DNA of 9,069 bases from JBBQQK01 sp038216025 (GCA_038216025.1 JBBQQK010000043.1:1-9069), one strand, 5' to 3'. Shown: positions 1 to 4,634, counted from the stretch's first letter. Made by a program: numbers and translations. Notes: generated by a model not told the origin, from the sequence alone.

Positions 1-117
1 CCTTCTTTACACAGTTACTAGAATTACAATTTGGGCATTTTTTTTACCATTGTTTACAATCCATTCTAAATGATTATCTGATTATTGGCTCCAGCATATC
101 ATAATTAGGTGTTTTTA
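1..117 (-). mobile_element. Possible 5' end of an insertion sequence (zinc-ribbon transposase start, frameshifted)
   Basis: Read on the minus strand, an ATG at 50-48 is followed by a run of eight A (38-45). In the frame as given it ends after MVKKMPKL. If one A of the run is skipped, the reading becomes MVKKCPNCNSSNCVKKG and stays open to the window edge. A CPxC-type zinc ribbon at the very N-terminus is typical of IS1- and IS1595-like transposases (family knowledge). It lies just downstream of the point where purF homology stops (about 118), so an insertion that truncated purF is a reasonable inference. The element runs off the window, and its inverted repeats and family cannot be determined. 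The missing base could be a sequencing error, a dead copy, or slippage on the A run. Confidence 0.35.
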
Positions 118-735
118 GGTGCACGTTTTTGATATTAAGCCGAAATCGGGATTGTTTCTGTTGCCTTGGTATCCAAGTGAGAGTGGTCTGATGCCGTTTG
201 GATCTCGGACGGCAATAACTTTATCCTTAGTTAATATTAGTAGAGAGTAAGCCCCTTTTATCTTTGAGCAGACATCCAAAACTGCTTGCTCGATAGTTGG
301 TTTTTTTGATCTGGCTATCATTTCGGCGATTACCTCGGAGTCGCTGGTTGAATCAAATTCTGCCCCTTGATTTTCGAGCACTTTGCGAAGATGATAACTG
401 TTTACTAGATTGCCATTGTGGGCGAGTGCCAACTCGTAATTATTTTTCTTATAGAACGGTTGGGCATTTTTTTCGGTCGAGCCGCCCGTCGTGCCATAGC
501 GGGTATGTCCGATAGCTAAGCTTCCAGTTAAATCTTGCAATTTTTCTTTATTGAACACATGGGAAACCCAACCCAAACCTTTCTCTGTGACTATACTTTT
601 TCCGTCGCTGATAGCGATCCCCGCCGCCTCTTGCCCACGATGTTGAAGACCCGAAAGTCCTTGGTATGTCACGCCGGATGTATCGAGCACATTTTGGCAA
701 CCCTTACAGGCAATAGCACCGAATATTCCACACAA
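115..735 (-). CDS. purF: Amidophosphoribosyltransferase, glutaminase domain only (3'-truncated purF)
   Basis: PurF makes 5-phosphoribosylamine from PRPP and glutamine, the first step of purine synthesis. This 206-residue product covers only the N-terminal Ntn-type class II glutamine amidotransferase domain; family members are usually about 450-500 residues, with a C-terminal phosphoribosyltransferase domain. Visible motifs: catalytic Cys2 after the initiator, QHRGQE (31-36), HTRYGTTG (77-84), HNGNLVN (106-112), SDSE (131-134) and the PurF-type RDPNGIRPL (177-185). Homology runs to ISKTC, matching the usual ASETC, then meets a stop. The codons after the stop do not resemble PurF, so this is not a one-base frameshift. 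The start is TTG, fixed by the need for Cys next to the initiator, with AGGAGG at 740-745 only 4 nt upstream. As encoded it cannot use PRPP; it may be a dead fragment or a stand-alone glutaminase subunit. Confidence 0.85.
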   Translation of the reverse strand: MCGIFGAIACKGCQNVLDTSGVTYQGLSGLQHRGQEAAGIAISDGKSIVTEKGLGWVSHVFNKEKLQDLTGSLAIGHTRYGTTGGSTEKNAQPFYKKNNYELALAHNGNLVNSYHLRKVLENQGAEFDSTSDSEVIAEMIARSKKPTIEQAVLDVCSKIKGAYSLLILTKDKVIAVRDPNGIRPLSLGYQGNRNNPDFGLISKTCT

Positions 736-774
736 AGCGCCTCCTTTCTAAAAATCGTAGTCTTTTTCAATTAC

Positions 775-803
775 ACAGTACCATTACTACGATAAAAGTC
801 CAA
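775..803 (-). promoter_or_regulatory. Candidate promoter of purF
   Basis: On the minus strand, TTGGAC (803-798) is separated by 17 bp from TACTGT (780-775), which would start transcription near 768, ahead of the purF ribosome binding site at 745-740. The -10 match is imperfect. Confidence 0.35.
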
Positions 804-850
804 GAAATAAAAAAGCGATCAATTTATTGCTCTAGTCTTTGACCTGTTTT

Positions 851-859
851 TGATATAAT
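851..859 (+). promoter_or_regulatory. Extended -10 promoter of the Nudix gene
   Basis: TGATATAAT is a full extended -10 (TG, one base, TATAAT at 854-859). A TTGACC at 839-844 lies only 9 bp upstream, too close to be its -35, so the TG extension probably replaces a -35. Transcription would start near 866, giving a leader of about 57 nt before the ATG at 923. Confidence 0.55.
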
Positions 860-922
860 GAATTTATCCAGCAAAGTGGAGTAATGAATATTATGACAAT
901 AAGAATAAGATGAGGTTTAAAA

Positions 923-1474
923 ATGGAATACCTTGATGTTTTAAACGACAAAGGCGAAAAGACGGGTGAAAAACTATCAAAATGTGAAGTTCACGATAAA
1001 GAGCTCTGGCATTTGGCTGCCAATCTTTGGGTTATTACGCCTGATCATAAAATTTTACTTCAGAAAAGATCAAAGCATAAGAAGGCTTTTCCGGGATATT
1101 GGTCTCAAGCTGCCTCTGGTCATATCTCTGCCGATGAAACAAGCATCAAAGGTATGATAAGGGAAACAAAAGAAGAAATCGGATTGGAGCTAAAGCCATT
1201 TGATCTCGAGCACCTTTTTTCTTTTTCCAAAAAGGATGTATTTAATGGCAGAAAAGTAATGCACCGCGGTCGCTTTGATGTTTATTTAGCTTGTAAAATT
1301 ATAGATATAGATAAAATCAAAATTCAGCCCGAGGAAGTCGAAGAAGTGAAATTCGTTACTTTCGAAGAACTAAAACAAATGACCTTGACGCCGGAACTAA
1401 TGCTCCCATTTCCATCTGAGTACCCTAAAGTCATTGAAATATTAGAGAAAAGATTTGCAACGAGAACAATGTAA
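923..1474 (+). CDS. Nudix hydrolase, isopentenyl-diphosphate isomerase/YfcD-like
   Basis: This 183-residue protein has a perfect Nudix box at residues 66-88: G66, E72, R80, E81, E84, E85, G87, following the pattern GX5EX7REX2EEXG. The family binds a divalent metal through these glutamates. The N-terminus (EYLDVLNDKGEKTGEKLSK) and the block LLQKRSKHKKAFPGYWSQAASGH resemble the Idi/YfcD branch, which includes type I isopentenyl-diphosphate isomerase and uncharacterised Nudix hydrolases. The Idi reaction (IPP to DMAPP) feeds isoprenoid and polyprenyl carrier synthesis, which would suit the glycosyltransferases later in the window, but that link is inference. A GAGG sits 7 nt before the ATG. The gene is complete and of normal length. 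It is divergent from purF and alone in its transcript, ahead of the hairpin at 1611-1642. Whether it is a true isomerase or a nucleotide-diphosphate hydrolase cannot be decided here. Confidence 0.85.
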   Translation: MEYLDVLNDKGEKTGEKLSKCEVHDKELWHLAANLWVITPDHKILLQKRSKHKKAFPGYWSQAASGHISADETSIKGMIRETKEEIGLELKPFDLEHLFSFSKKDVFNGRKVMHRGRFDVYLACKIIDIDKIKIQPEEVEEVKFVTFEELKQMTLTPELMLPFPSEYPKVIEILEKRFATRTM

Positions 1475-1544
1475 AACAGCCAGTTTGGTTTGTGTTATTT
1501 TTTCACCGTAATGTTCTGATGAAGATGGAGGGGTTATCTTTTTC

Positions 1545-1646
1545 ATGGAGGAATGCCCCTTTACTCTACGAGCAACGAAAATACACGGTTTACCTCTGGT
1601 CTCAACTACAAAAAAACACCAATATGAAATTAGTGTTTTTTTATAG
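1545..1646 (+). CDS. Possible 33-residue ORF of unknown function
   Basis: A short reading frame beginning MEECPFTLRATKIHGLP runs through the terminator hairpin to a TAG. GGAGG occurs about 13 nt upstream, further than usual. No family is recognised, and the last third is encoded by the hairpin, so this may be chance. Otherwise the stretch 1475-1610 shows no gene. Confidence 0.12.
   Translation: MEECPFTLRATKIHGLPLVSTTKKHQYEISVFL
1611..1642. terminator. Bidirectional intrinsic terminator
   Basis: The arms AAAAAACACCAAT (1611-1623) and ATTAGTGTTTTTT (1629-1641) pair with one C/A mismatch around the loop ATGAA. Both strands end in a T run (1636-1642 on plus; the complement of the A run at 1610-1616 on minus). 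It can end the Nudix transcript from the left and the tRNA-Asp transcript from the right. Confidence 0.65.
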
Positions 1647-1672
1647 CGGGATCGACTCCGATGGCCATCGGA
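1646..1672 (-). repeat. tRNA-Asp 3'-end remnant joined to a 16-nt palindrome
   Basis: GCGGGATCGAC (1646-1656) is identical to the 3' acceptor end of the intact tRNA-Asp at 1762-1772. Where the T-arm should follow there is instead a perfect palindrome TCCGATGGCCATCGGA (1657-1672). The core CCGATG-NN-CATCGG is the same as in the palindrome at 2105-2122, on the other side of the tRNA/GIY-YIG unit. The 11-nt match is short, so shared ancestry is an inference strengthened by its position downstream of the tRNA. Confidence 0.45.
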
Positions 1673-1759
1673 AAGACCTTTAGGTGATACTTATATCGCA
1701 CAAGCTGATTATAACTGAGATTTTTAGTGCAAAAAAAGCAAATAATCTCTGACCAACAC

Positions 1760-1836
1760 TGGCGGGATCGACCGGACTCGAACCGGCGACCTCCACAGTG
1801 ACAGTGTGGCGTTCTAACCAACTGAACTACGACCCC
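1760..1836 (-). tRNA. tRNA-Asp (anticodon GTC) with encoded CCA
   Basis: A full cloverleaf can be drawn: acceptor GGGGTCG with CGATCCC (one G-T pair), D-arm GTTC...GAAC, anticodon arm CCACA-CTGTCAC-TGTGG with GTC at positions 34-36, variable AGGTC, T-arm GCCGG-TTCGAGT-CCGGT, discriminator G, and CCA at 1762-1760. The first 10 nt also hold the last codons and the TAG stop of the GIY-YIG gene immediately upstream, so both are probably on one transcript and the mature 5' end needs RNase P cleavage at 1837/1836. No promoter is seen directly upstream; the nearest is at 2233-2261. Confidence 0.96.
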
Positions 1837-2093
1837 AGCGCTGTAATTTGTTGATCAGAGACTATTTGCTTTATAATCTTCTTGCTTTTGTATTTTTTTA
1901 ATTTATATTCTGCTTGACGAGCTTCGATTAGTGTATCAAATTCTTTATGAAAAACCATTTTCAATGGTAATTTCCCTTTTGTGCTGATCACTTTGCCTTC
2001 GATATGGTTCAATAATATTCGATTCAAGTCGGAAGTTGAGCCAATATAATATTGACCATTAGCCAGCTCAAGAATATATAGTGAAGATTTCAT
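1827..2093 (-). CDS. GIY-YIG nuclease domain protein, embedded between tRNA-Asp copies
   Basis: This 88-residue protein is a single GIY-YIG domain of the UPF0213/YhbQ size class: LYILEL at 5-10 (GIY strand), QYYIGST at 14-20 (YIG strand), DLNR with Arg25, His30, and EARQAEYKLKK with Glu62 as the likely catalytic glutamate. The expected catalytic residues are therefore present. Family members cut DNA and include homing endonucleases and repair nucleases; stand-alone small ones are common in Patescibacteria and mostly uncharacterised. The ATG lies 7 nt after AGGTC, the variable-loop remnant of a broken tRNA-Asp, which supplies a weak AGG as ribosome binding site. The C-terminal Gly-Ser and the TAG stop lie inside the intact tRNA-Asp, with a 10-nt overlap. 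The lysine-rich C-terminus could bind nucleic acid. A mobile or tRNA-associated role is inference from position. Confidence 0.85.
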   Translation of the reverse strand: MKSSLYILELANGQYYIGSTSDLNRILLNHIEGKVISTKGKLPLKMVFHKEFDTLIEARQAEYKLKKYKSKKIIKQIVSDQQITALGS

Positions 2094-2099
2094 CTTGGT

Positions 2100-2149
2100 G
2101 ACCTAGCCGATGTACATCGGCTCGTTCTAACCAACTGAACTACGACCCC
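2100..2149 (-). pseudogene. tRNA-Asp 5'-half remnant
   Basis: Bases 2123-2149 repeat, without a mismatch over 27 nt, the acceptor 5' strand, D-arm and base 26 of tRNA-Asp (1810-1836). The anticodon arm is replaced by the palindrome AGCCGATGTACATCGGCT (2105-2122), and a variable-loop-like AGGTC (2104-2100) follows. The T-arm and 3' acceptor strand are absent; the GIY-YIG start codon comes 6 nt further on. It cannot form a tRNA. Confidence 0.8.
2105..2122. repeat. 18-nt perfect palindrome in place of an anticodon arm
   Basis: AGCCGATGTACATCGGCT is fully self-complementary and shares CCGATG-NN-CATCGG with 1657-1672. It also equals the two ends of tRNA-Thr (GCCGATGTA from its 5' end and CATCGGCTC from its 3' end, 4710-4785) joined directly, so a collapsed tRNA-Thr is an alternative origin. 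Confidence 0.7.
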
Positions 2150-2168
2150 GCAAATAAATTGTTGCGAC

Positions 2169-2186
2169 CGTTCTAACCAACTGAAC
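2169..2186 (-). pseudogene. Second tRNA-Asp D-arm remnant
   Basis: CGTTCTAACCAACTGAAC matches 18 nt of the tRNA-Asp D-arm region (1810-1827). On the minus strand it is preceded by GGCGGATTAACTCC rather than an acceptor strand, and followed by GTCGC, which resembles the tRNA sequence after the variable loop as though the anticodon arm had been deleted. Not functional as a tRNA. Confidence 0.65.
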
Positions 2187-2194
2187 GGAGTTAA

Positions 2195-2209
2195 TCCGCC
2201 TTTGGCGGA
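2195..2209. repeat. Short perfect hairpin TCCGCC-TTT-GGCGGA
   Basis: A 6-bp stem with a TTT loop lies 8 nt from the second tRNA-Asp remnant, inside the leader of the tRNA transcript. It has no U run on either side and so is unlikely to be a terminator. Confidence 0.6.
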
Positions 2210-2232
2210 ACGCCGCAAAATTTAACATTCAA

Positions 2233-2261
2233 ATTATAGCAATATTCACTGAAAAAATCAA
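2233..2261 (-). promoter_or_regulatory. Promoter of the GIY-YIG/tRNA-Asp transcript
   Basis: On the minus strand TTGATT (2261-2256) is followed after exactly 17 bp by a consensus TATAAT (2238-2233); transcription would start near 2226. It is the only good promoter seen upstream of the tRNA-Asp gene, so the two tRNA remnants, the nuclease gene and the tRNA probably share one transcript ending at 1642-1611. It begins 8 bp after the terminator of the PEP-CTERM block, marking the edge between foreign and resident sequence. Confidence 0.6.
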
Positions 2262-2268
2262 TAAACGC

Positions 2269-2300
2269 AAAAACGGACCCCGGCATAGTGCCGGAGTCCG
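2269..2300 (-). terminator. Intrinsic terminator of the PEP-CTERM gene
   Basis: On the minus strand a 12-bp stem (CGGACTCCGGCA with TGCCGGGGTCCG) closes a CTA triloop and is followed by TTTTT. The only non-Watson-Crick position is a G-U pair in minus-strand RNA but a C/A mismatch in plus-strand RNA, which fixes the direction. Confidence 0.85.
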
Positions 2301-2308
2301 CTGATCTC

Positions 2309-2395
2309 CTAACTTCTCCCTGTCTTTGGGAGTAAGCCTTCTTTCTTGATTCCTTTTTTTATTAGCGCCAACACGGCGCTTGCTCCGTTGTTCAT
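2309..2395 (-). CDS. Small 28-residue ORF overlapping the PEP-CTERM gene
   Basis: The ATG overlaps the TGA of the PEP-CTERM gene as ATGA, and AGGAGA lies 9 nt upstream, inside the last codons of that gene. The peptide starts MNNGASAVLALIKKG and ends LPKTGRS; it is short, basic and without a membrane segment. It ends 9 nt before the terminator stem, so it would be the last cistron of this unit. The overlap and ribosome binding site are features of a coupled gene, but no family is recognised. The LPKTG string resembles a sortase signal, yet lacks the following hydrophobic segment. Confidence 0.4.
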   Translation of the reverse strand: MNNGASAVLALIKKGIKKEGLLPKTGRS

Positions 2396-2994
2396 CGTGA
2401 CTTTCTCCTGACGAAGCCAGTTAGACCGACTAGGCCGCTACCTAAAGCGAGCAGGCTGCCAGGCTCGGGAACGGCTTGGTTCCCGTACAGGGGAACCTGG
2501 AAAAACTCCGTTCCATCGAGCATGTGCAGGGCCTGGCTTCTTTGCAGGGTTATCGATCCCGCCTTTGACATGTCCAACCACTGGTTCCCGTCTGCTGTCA
2601 TGAGGCTGCCCCAGAGCGATCCCTCCCAAATGTCGCCTGCAACTTTGTTGTAGTCCCAGTCGAAATTATAGGTGGTCCAATAGAGTTGGAATGTCTCAGG
2701 CGCTGTCACTGTTGGCTCGACGAACAAGCAGTCCCAGAAGACAACATTAGAGCCGCGGTGGATCATTTTGTCGTAACCAGTCTCGATGTCCATGTTGTAG
2801 ACATCAATGACTGGGTTTCGCGAGTAGTCAGAGATCCCATCGATTGCTCCGGCTGTTACCGGTCTTTGGTTGTTGACGGTGATGTCAACCGCCCATCCCG
2901 AATACATTGGTCTGCCGGCGATGGCCGGCGTAGTAATGCTCAGGATGAGGACAATGGCTGCAATAACAGCAGCCACGATTGCCAGTTTATTCAT
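2392..2994 (-). CDS. PEP-CTERM sorting domain protein (internal start of the fused frame)
   Basis: Started at the ATG at 2994, this is a complete 200-residue secreted protein. GGAGG (3004-3000) sits 5 nt upstream, a strong ribosome binding site. Residues 1-26 form a signal peptide (MNKLAIVAAVIAAIVLILSI..., cleavage probably after AIA). The middle is an aromatic-rich domain of unknown function with no recognised family. The last 26 residues are a classic PEP-CTERM tail: VPEPGSLL, a hydrophobic helix, then RRKSR. Such tails are recognised by exosortase in bacteria that export extracellular polysaccharide; no exosortase is in the window. The sequence is visibly GC-richer than its neighbours and has its own terminator at 2300-2269. 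It is also in frame with the upstream protease, so it can be read as that protein's C-terminus. Confidence 0.8.
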   Translation of the reverse strand: MNKLAIVAAVIAAIVLILSITTPAIAGRPMYSGWAVDITVNNQRPVTAGAIDGISDYSRNPVIDVYNMDIETGYDKMIHRGSNVVFWDCLFVEPTVTAPETFQLYWTTYNFDWDYNKVAGDIWEGSLWGSLMTADGNQWLDMSKAGSITLQRSQALHMLDGTEFFQVPLYGNQAVPEPGSLLALGSGLVGLTGFVRRKSR

Positions 2995-4194
2995 TTCTTC
3001 CTCCATGAATACAGCTTTTGATAGTTCATCATCTGGAGTCCCTGAACCGCCTAAACTCATTGAGCCAACATCTACATGATCAGAAGTATTCTTGTCTCCG
3101 TTAGGATCGGTTGCTGCTTGAATTGCGCTTATAATATCTGAAGCATTTCCTCTTCCGTCTGATGCAAGTACTTTATAAGCCAGTATTTTAGCTTCGGGAG
3201 CGACTCCCGGTAATATTCCATCGCCTGCGGCTGTTGCAGCGCAATGGGTACCGTGCCCGTGATCATCCAGTGGATCGTTATCGTTATTTATGTAATCATA
3301 ACCACCGATTACCTTACAGTTTGGGCCCAAGCAACCACCCAAATCAGGATGGGTATAATCTACTCCGGTGTCAAGAACAGCTATTCTAATGCCTTTTCCT
3401 CTTAAGCTATTGTTGTTTTTGTCAATCATTGGCCAAGCTTCTTTTGCCTTGAGCTGATCTAGAGAGGTGTCCAAAAAAACTTGGACCGGCTGGTCTACTT
3501 GTACCTTTTTTATATCTGGACTTTTAGAAAGATAGGTTAGGGCTTTTTTGCTTATCTCAGCAGAGACACCGTTGATTATCAATAGCTCATCTGTAATTGA
3601 GGCATTTCCAGAAAGATTATTTTTAGTTTTGTCTATTAACTTATTATATTTAGATAATTTATTTTCTCTGGTTTTGGGGTCATCAGTCTTATCTAGAGGT
3701 TTAGGCATATTGTTATCGAAAGTAATAATAACTTTCACTGTGCCCTCTTCTTCGGCTTTCTTGGCTACTTCAGGGTCAATTTTTCCATTATTAAGGAAAT
3801 CAAGAGTCTTTATTTCATCTTCCGGGCCAACTGATGAAAAAATCTTTTGACCTGCTGTTGGTTGAAGTAAATTTACCATTCCTTGTCCATTGAAGGGGTA
3901 GTTATGTTGTGAGCCGTCTGCCAAAGAAATAGTTGGCCCGGAATGTTCGTTTGTGTTAGGGTCAGATTTGCTGTCGCCATATTTTCGAATTAGGGCCGAA
4001 CCTGGTGAGATTATCCTAATGTTGTTTGCTTCTGCTAAGTCGGCATCTTCTTTGGTGATCGTGAACGAACTAGTATTAAAGGAATCGGCTCTATACTTTT
4101 GACTGTATATATAAACAGAAATAAACAAAATAAATAAAACTCCAATTGGAACAAAAAATTTTATATTCCAATTTTTTCTTGTAAAACGAATCAT
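2392..4194 (-). CDS. Truncated S8 (subtilisin-like) serine protease fused in frame to a PEP-CTERM protein
   Basis: The 600-residue frame starts with a membrane anchor or signal (residues 12-31), then a linker. Residues about 150-241 resemble an inhibitor I9-type propeptide (TVKVIITF ... LLIINGVSAEIS ... VQVDQPVQVFL). The S8 domain follows, with catalytic Asp275 (IAVLDTGVD) and His314 (DHGHGTHCAA) and the strand SMSLGG (378-383). Homology ends near Val395. The oxyanion Asn region and the GTSMA block with the nucleophilic Ser are absent, so the product should be inactive. From Met401 on it is the PEP-CTERM protein listed separately. AGGAGG lies 9 nt before the ATG, and a candidate promoter is at 4286-4259. 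The rest of the protease is not found on the far side of the PEP-CTERM block, so this is a replacement or join rather than a simple insertion. It may be an assembly chimera. Confidence 0.8.
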   Translation of the reverse strand: MIRFTRKNWNIKFFVPIGVLFILFISVYIYSQKYRADSFNTSSFTITKEDADLAEANNIRIISPGSALIRKYGDSKSDPNTNEHSGPTISLADGSQHNYPFNGQGMVNLLQPTAGQKIFSSVGPEDEIKTLDFLNNGKIDPEVAKKAEEEGTVKVIITFDNNMPKPLDKTDDPKTRENKLSKYNKLIDKTKNNLSGNASITDELLIINGVSAEISKKALTYLSKSPDIKKVQVDQPVQVFLDTSLDQLKAKEAWPMIDKNNNSLRGKGIRIAVLDTGVDYTHPDLGGCLGPNCKVIGGYDYINNDNDPLDDHGHGTHCAATAAGDGILPGVAPEAKILAYKVLASDGRGNASDIISAIQAATDPNGDKNTSDHVDVGSMSLGGSGTPDDELSKAVFMEEEMNKLAIVAAVIAAIVLILSITTPAIAGRPMYSGWAVDITVNNQRPVTAGAIDGISDYSRNPVIDVYNMDIETGYDKMIHRGSNVVFWDCLFVEPTVTAPETFQLYWTTYNFDWDYNKVAGDIWEGSLWGSLMTADGNQWLDMSKAGSITLQRSQALHMLDGTEFFQVPLYGNQAVPEPGSLLALGSGLVGLTGFVRRKSR

Positions 4195-4227
4195 ATAACT
4201 ATCCTCCTGTTTTATGAATTAATTTCT

Positions 4228-4273
4228 AATGGTTCATATAATTAATATATCCATATTAATTATATGAACCATT
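4228..4273. repeat. Perfect 21-bp inverted repeat upstream of the protease gene
   Basis: Arms 4228-4248 and 4253-4273 are exact reverse complements around the 4-nt loop ATCC. Each arm carries TATAAT (CATATAATTAATAT). It lies 34 nt upstream of the protease ATG and has no T run after either arm, so it is not a plain terminator. A palindromic operator, a cruciform, or the remains of a small mobile element are possible. Confidence 0.85.
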
Positions 4274-4286
4274 TATGAGCCGTAAA
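4259..4286 (-). promoter_or_regulatory. Candidate promoter of the protease gene
   Basis: On the minus strand TTTACG (4286-4281), 16 bp, then TATAAT (4264-4259) inside the palindrome; transcription would start near its loop (about 4252), with a leader of about 58 nt. A protein bound to the palindrome would cover this -10. Confidence 0.4.
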
Positions 4287-4410
4287 GATCAGTTATACAC
4301 ACCTCAGGCGCAATTCTACAAAAGCGATAGGAGTAGTCGGTGCAGACTGGGTCGTAATGCTTATTACGGATATGGTTGCTTTGCATTACTCTTTAAAATA
4401 GTTGTTAATA

Positions 4411-4439
4411 TTGATATGTTATCTATTGCGGTTCATAAT
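4411..4439 (+). promoter_or_regulatory. Candidate promoter for the tRNA-Gly/tRNA-Thr cluster
   Basis: TTGATA (4411-4416), a 17-bp spacer, then CATAAT (4434-4439). It would give a leader of about 190 nt that includes the structured element at 4540-4607. No better promoter is seen closer to the tRNAs. Confidence 0.35.
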
Positions 4440-4539
4440 CTGTTGCTAGAAAACAAAGCAGAAAGTGTGGCATAATTTAAATAATAAAATTATCCTTTCT
4501 TTGTTCTAGTGTTAAATGAGGGTGTGGTTCATCGATAGA

Positions 4540-4607
4540 ACCTGCCTGCCGGTCATCGACTCTGAGGTCTAGCAACCTCGTCGCTCAGACTCGAAGAGCA
4601 GGCAGGT
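4540..4607. repeat. 68-nt structured inverted-repeat element
   Basis: The outer 10-bp arms ACCTGCCTGC (4540-4549) and GCAGGCAGGT (4598-4607) are exact complements. Inside, TCGACTCTGAG and CTCAGACTCGA pair with one C/C mismatch (4556-4566 with 4584-4594), and GAGGT/ACCTC (4564-4568 with 4575-4579) offers an alternative inner stem. This is a long nested hairpin just upstream of two tRNA genes. A small mobile palindrome or a structured leader RNA are both possible. Confidence 0.6.
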
Positions 4608-4634
4608 GTATCCCCGCATCTTTTGTATCCGTAG

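Larger units (their letters stand above)
4274..4634. other. Region without a convincing gene
   Basis: A 66-codon frame at 4275-4475 starts inside the palindrome edge, has no ribosome binding site and resembles no family. Another frame at about 4330-4370 reads KAIGVVGADWV, faintly like a dinucleotide-binding loop but lacking its second and third glycines, and soon meets a stop; a relic is possible but unproven. The rest holds a candidate promoter (4411-4439) and a structured repeat (4540-4607). Confidence 0.5.

Noticed and set aside
839..844. TTGACC as the -35 of the Nudix promoter
   Set aside because: It is only 9 bp from the TATAAT, far from the 16-18 bp needed.
1630..1821. Minus-strand 63-codon frame (MVRTPHCHCGGRRFESG...)
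   Set aside because: It is the tRNA-Asp read as protein; RRFESG-type strings are the usual translation of tRNA T-arms.
2309..2330. LPKTG as a sortase sorting signal
   Set aside because: There is no hydrophobic segment or basic tail after it and no signal peptide before it; a five-residue match in a 28-residue peptide is likely chance.
4330..4400. KAIGVVGADWV resembling a Rossmann dinucleotide-binding loop
   Set aside because: The GxGxxG glycine pattern is not complete, no start codon precedes it and a stop follows after about 20 codons; the similarity is too short to support a pseudogene call.
4275..4475. 66-codon plus-strand frame
   Set aside because: It starts in the palindrome edge with no ribosome binding site, resembles no family, and its neighbouring frame is equally plausible as a relic; kept only as part of the description of that region.
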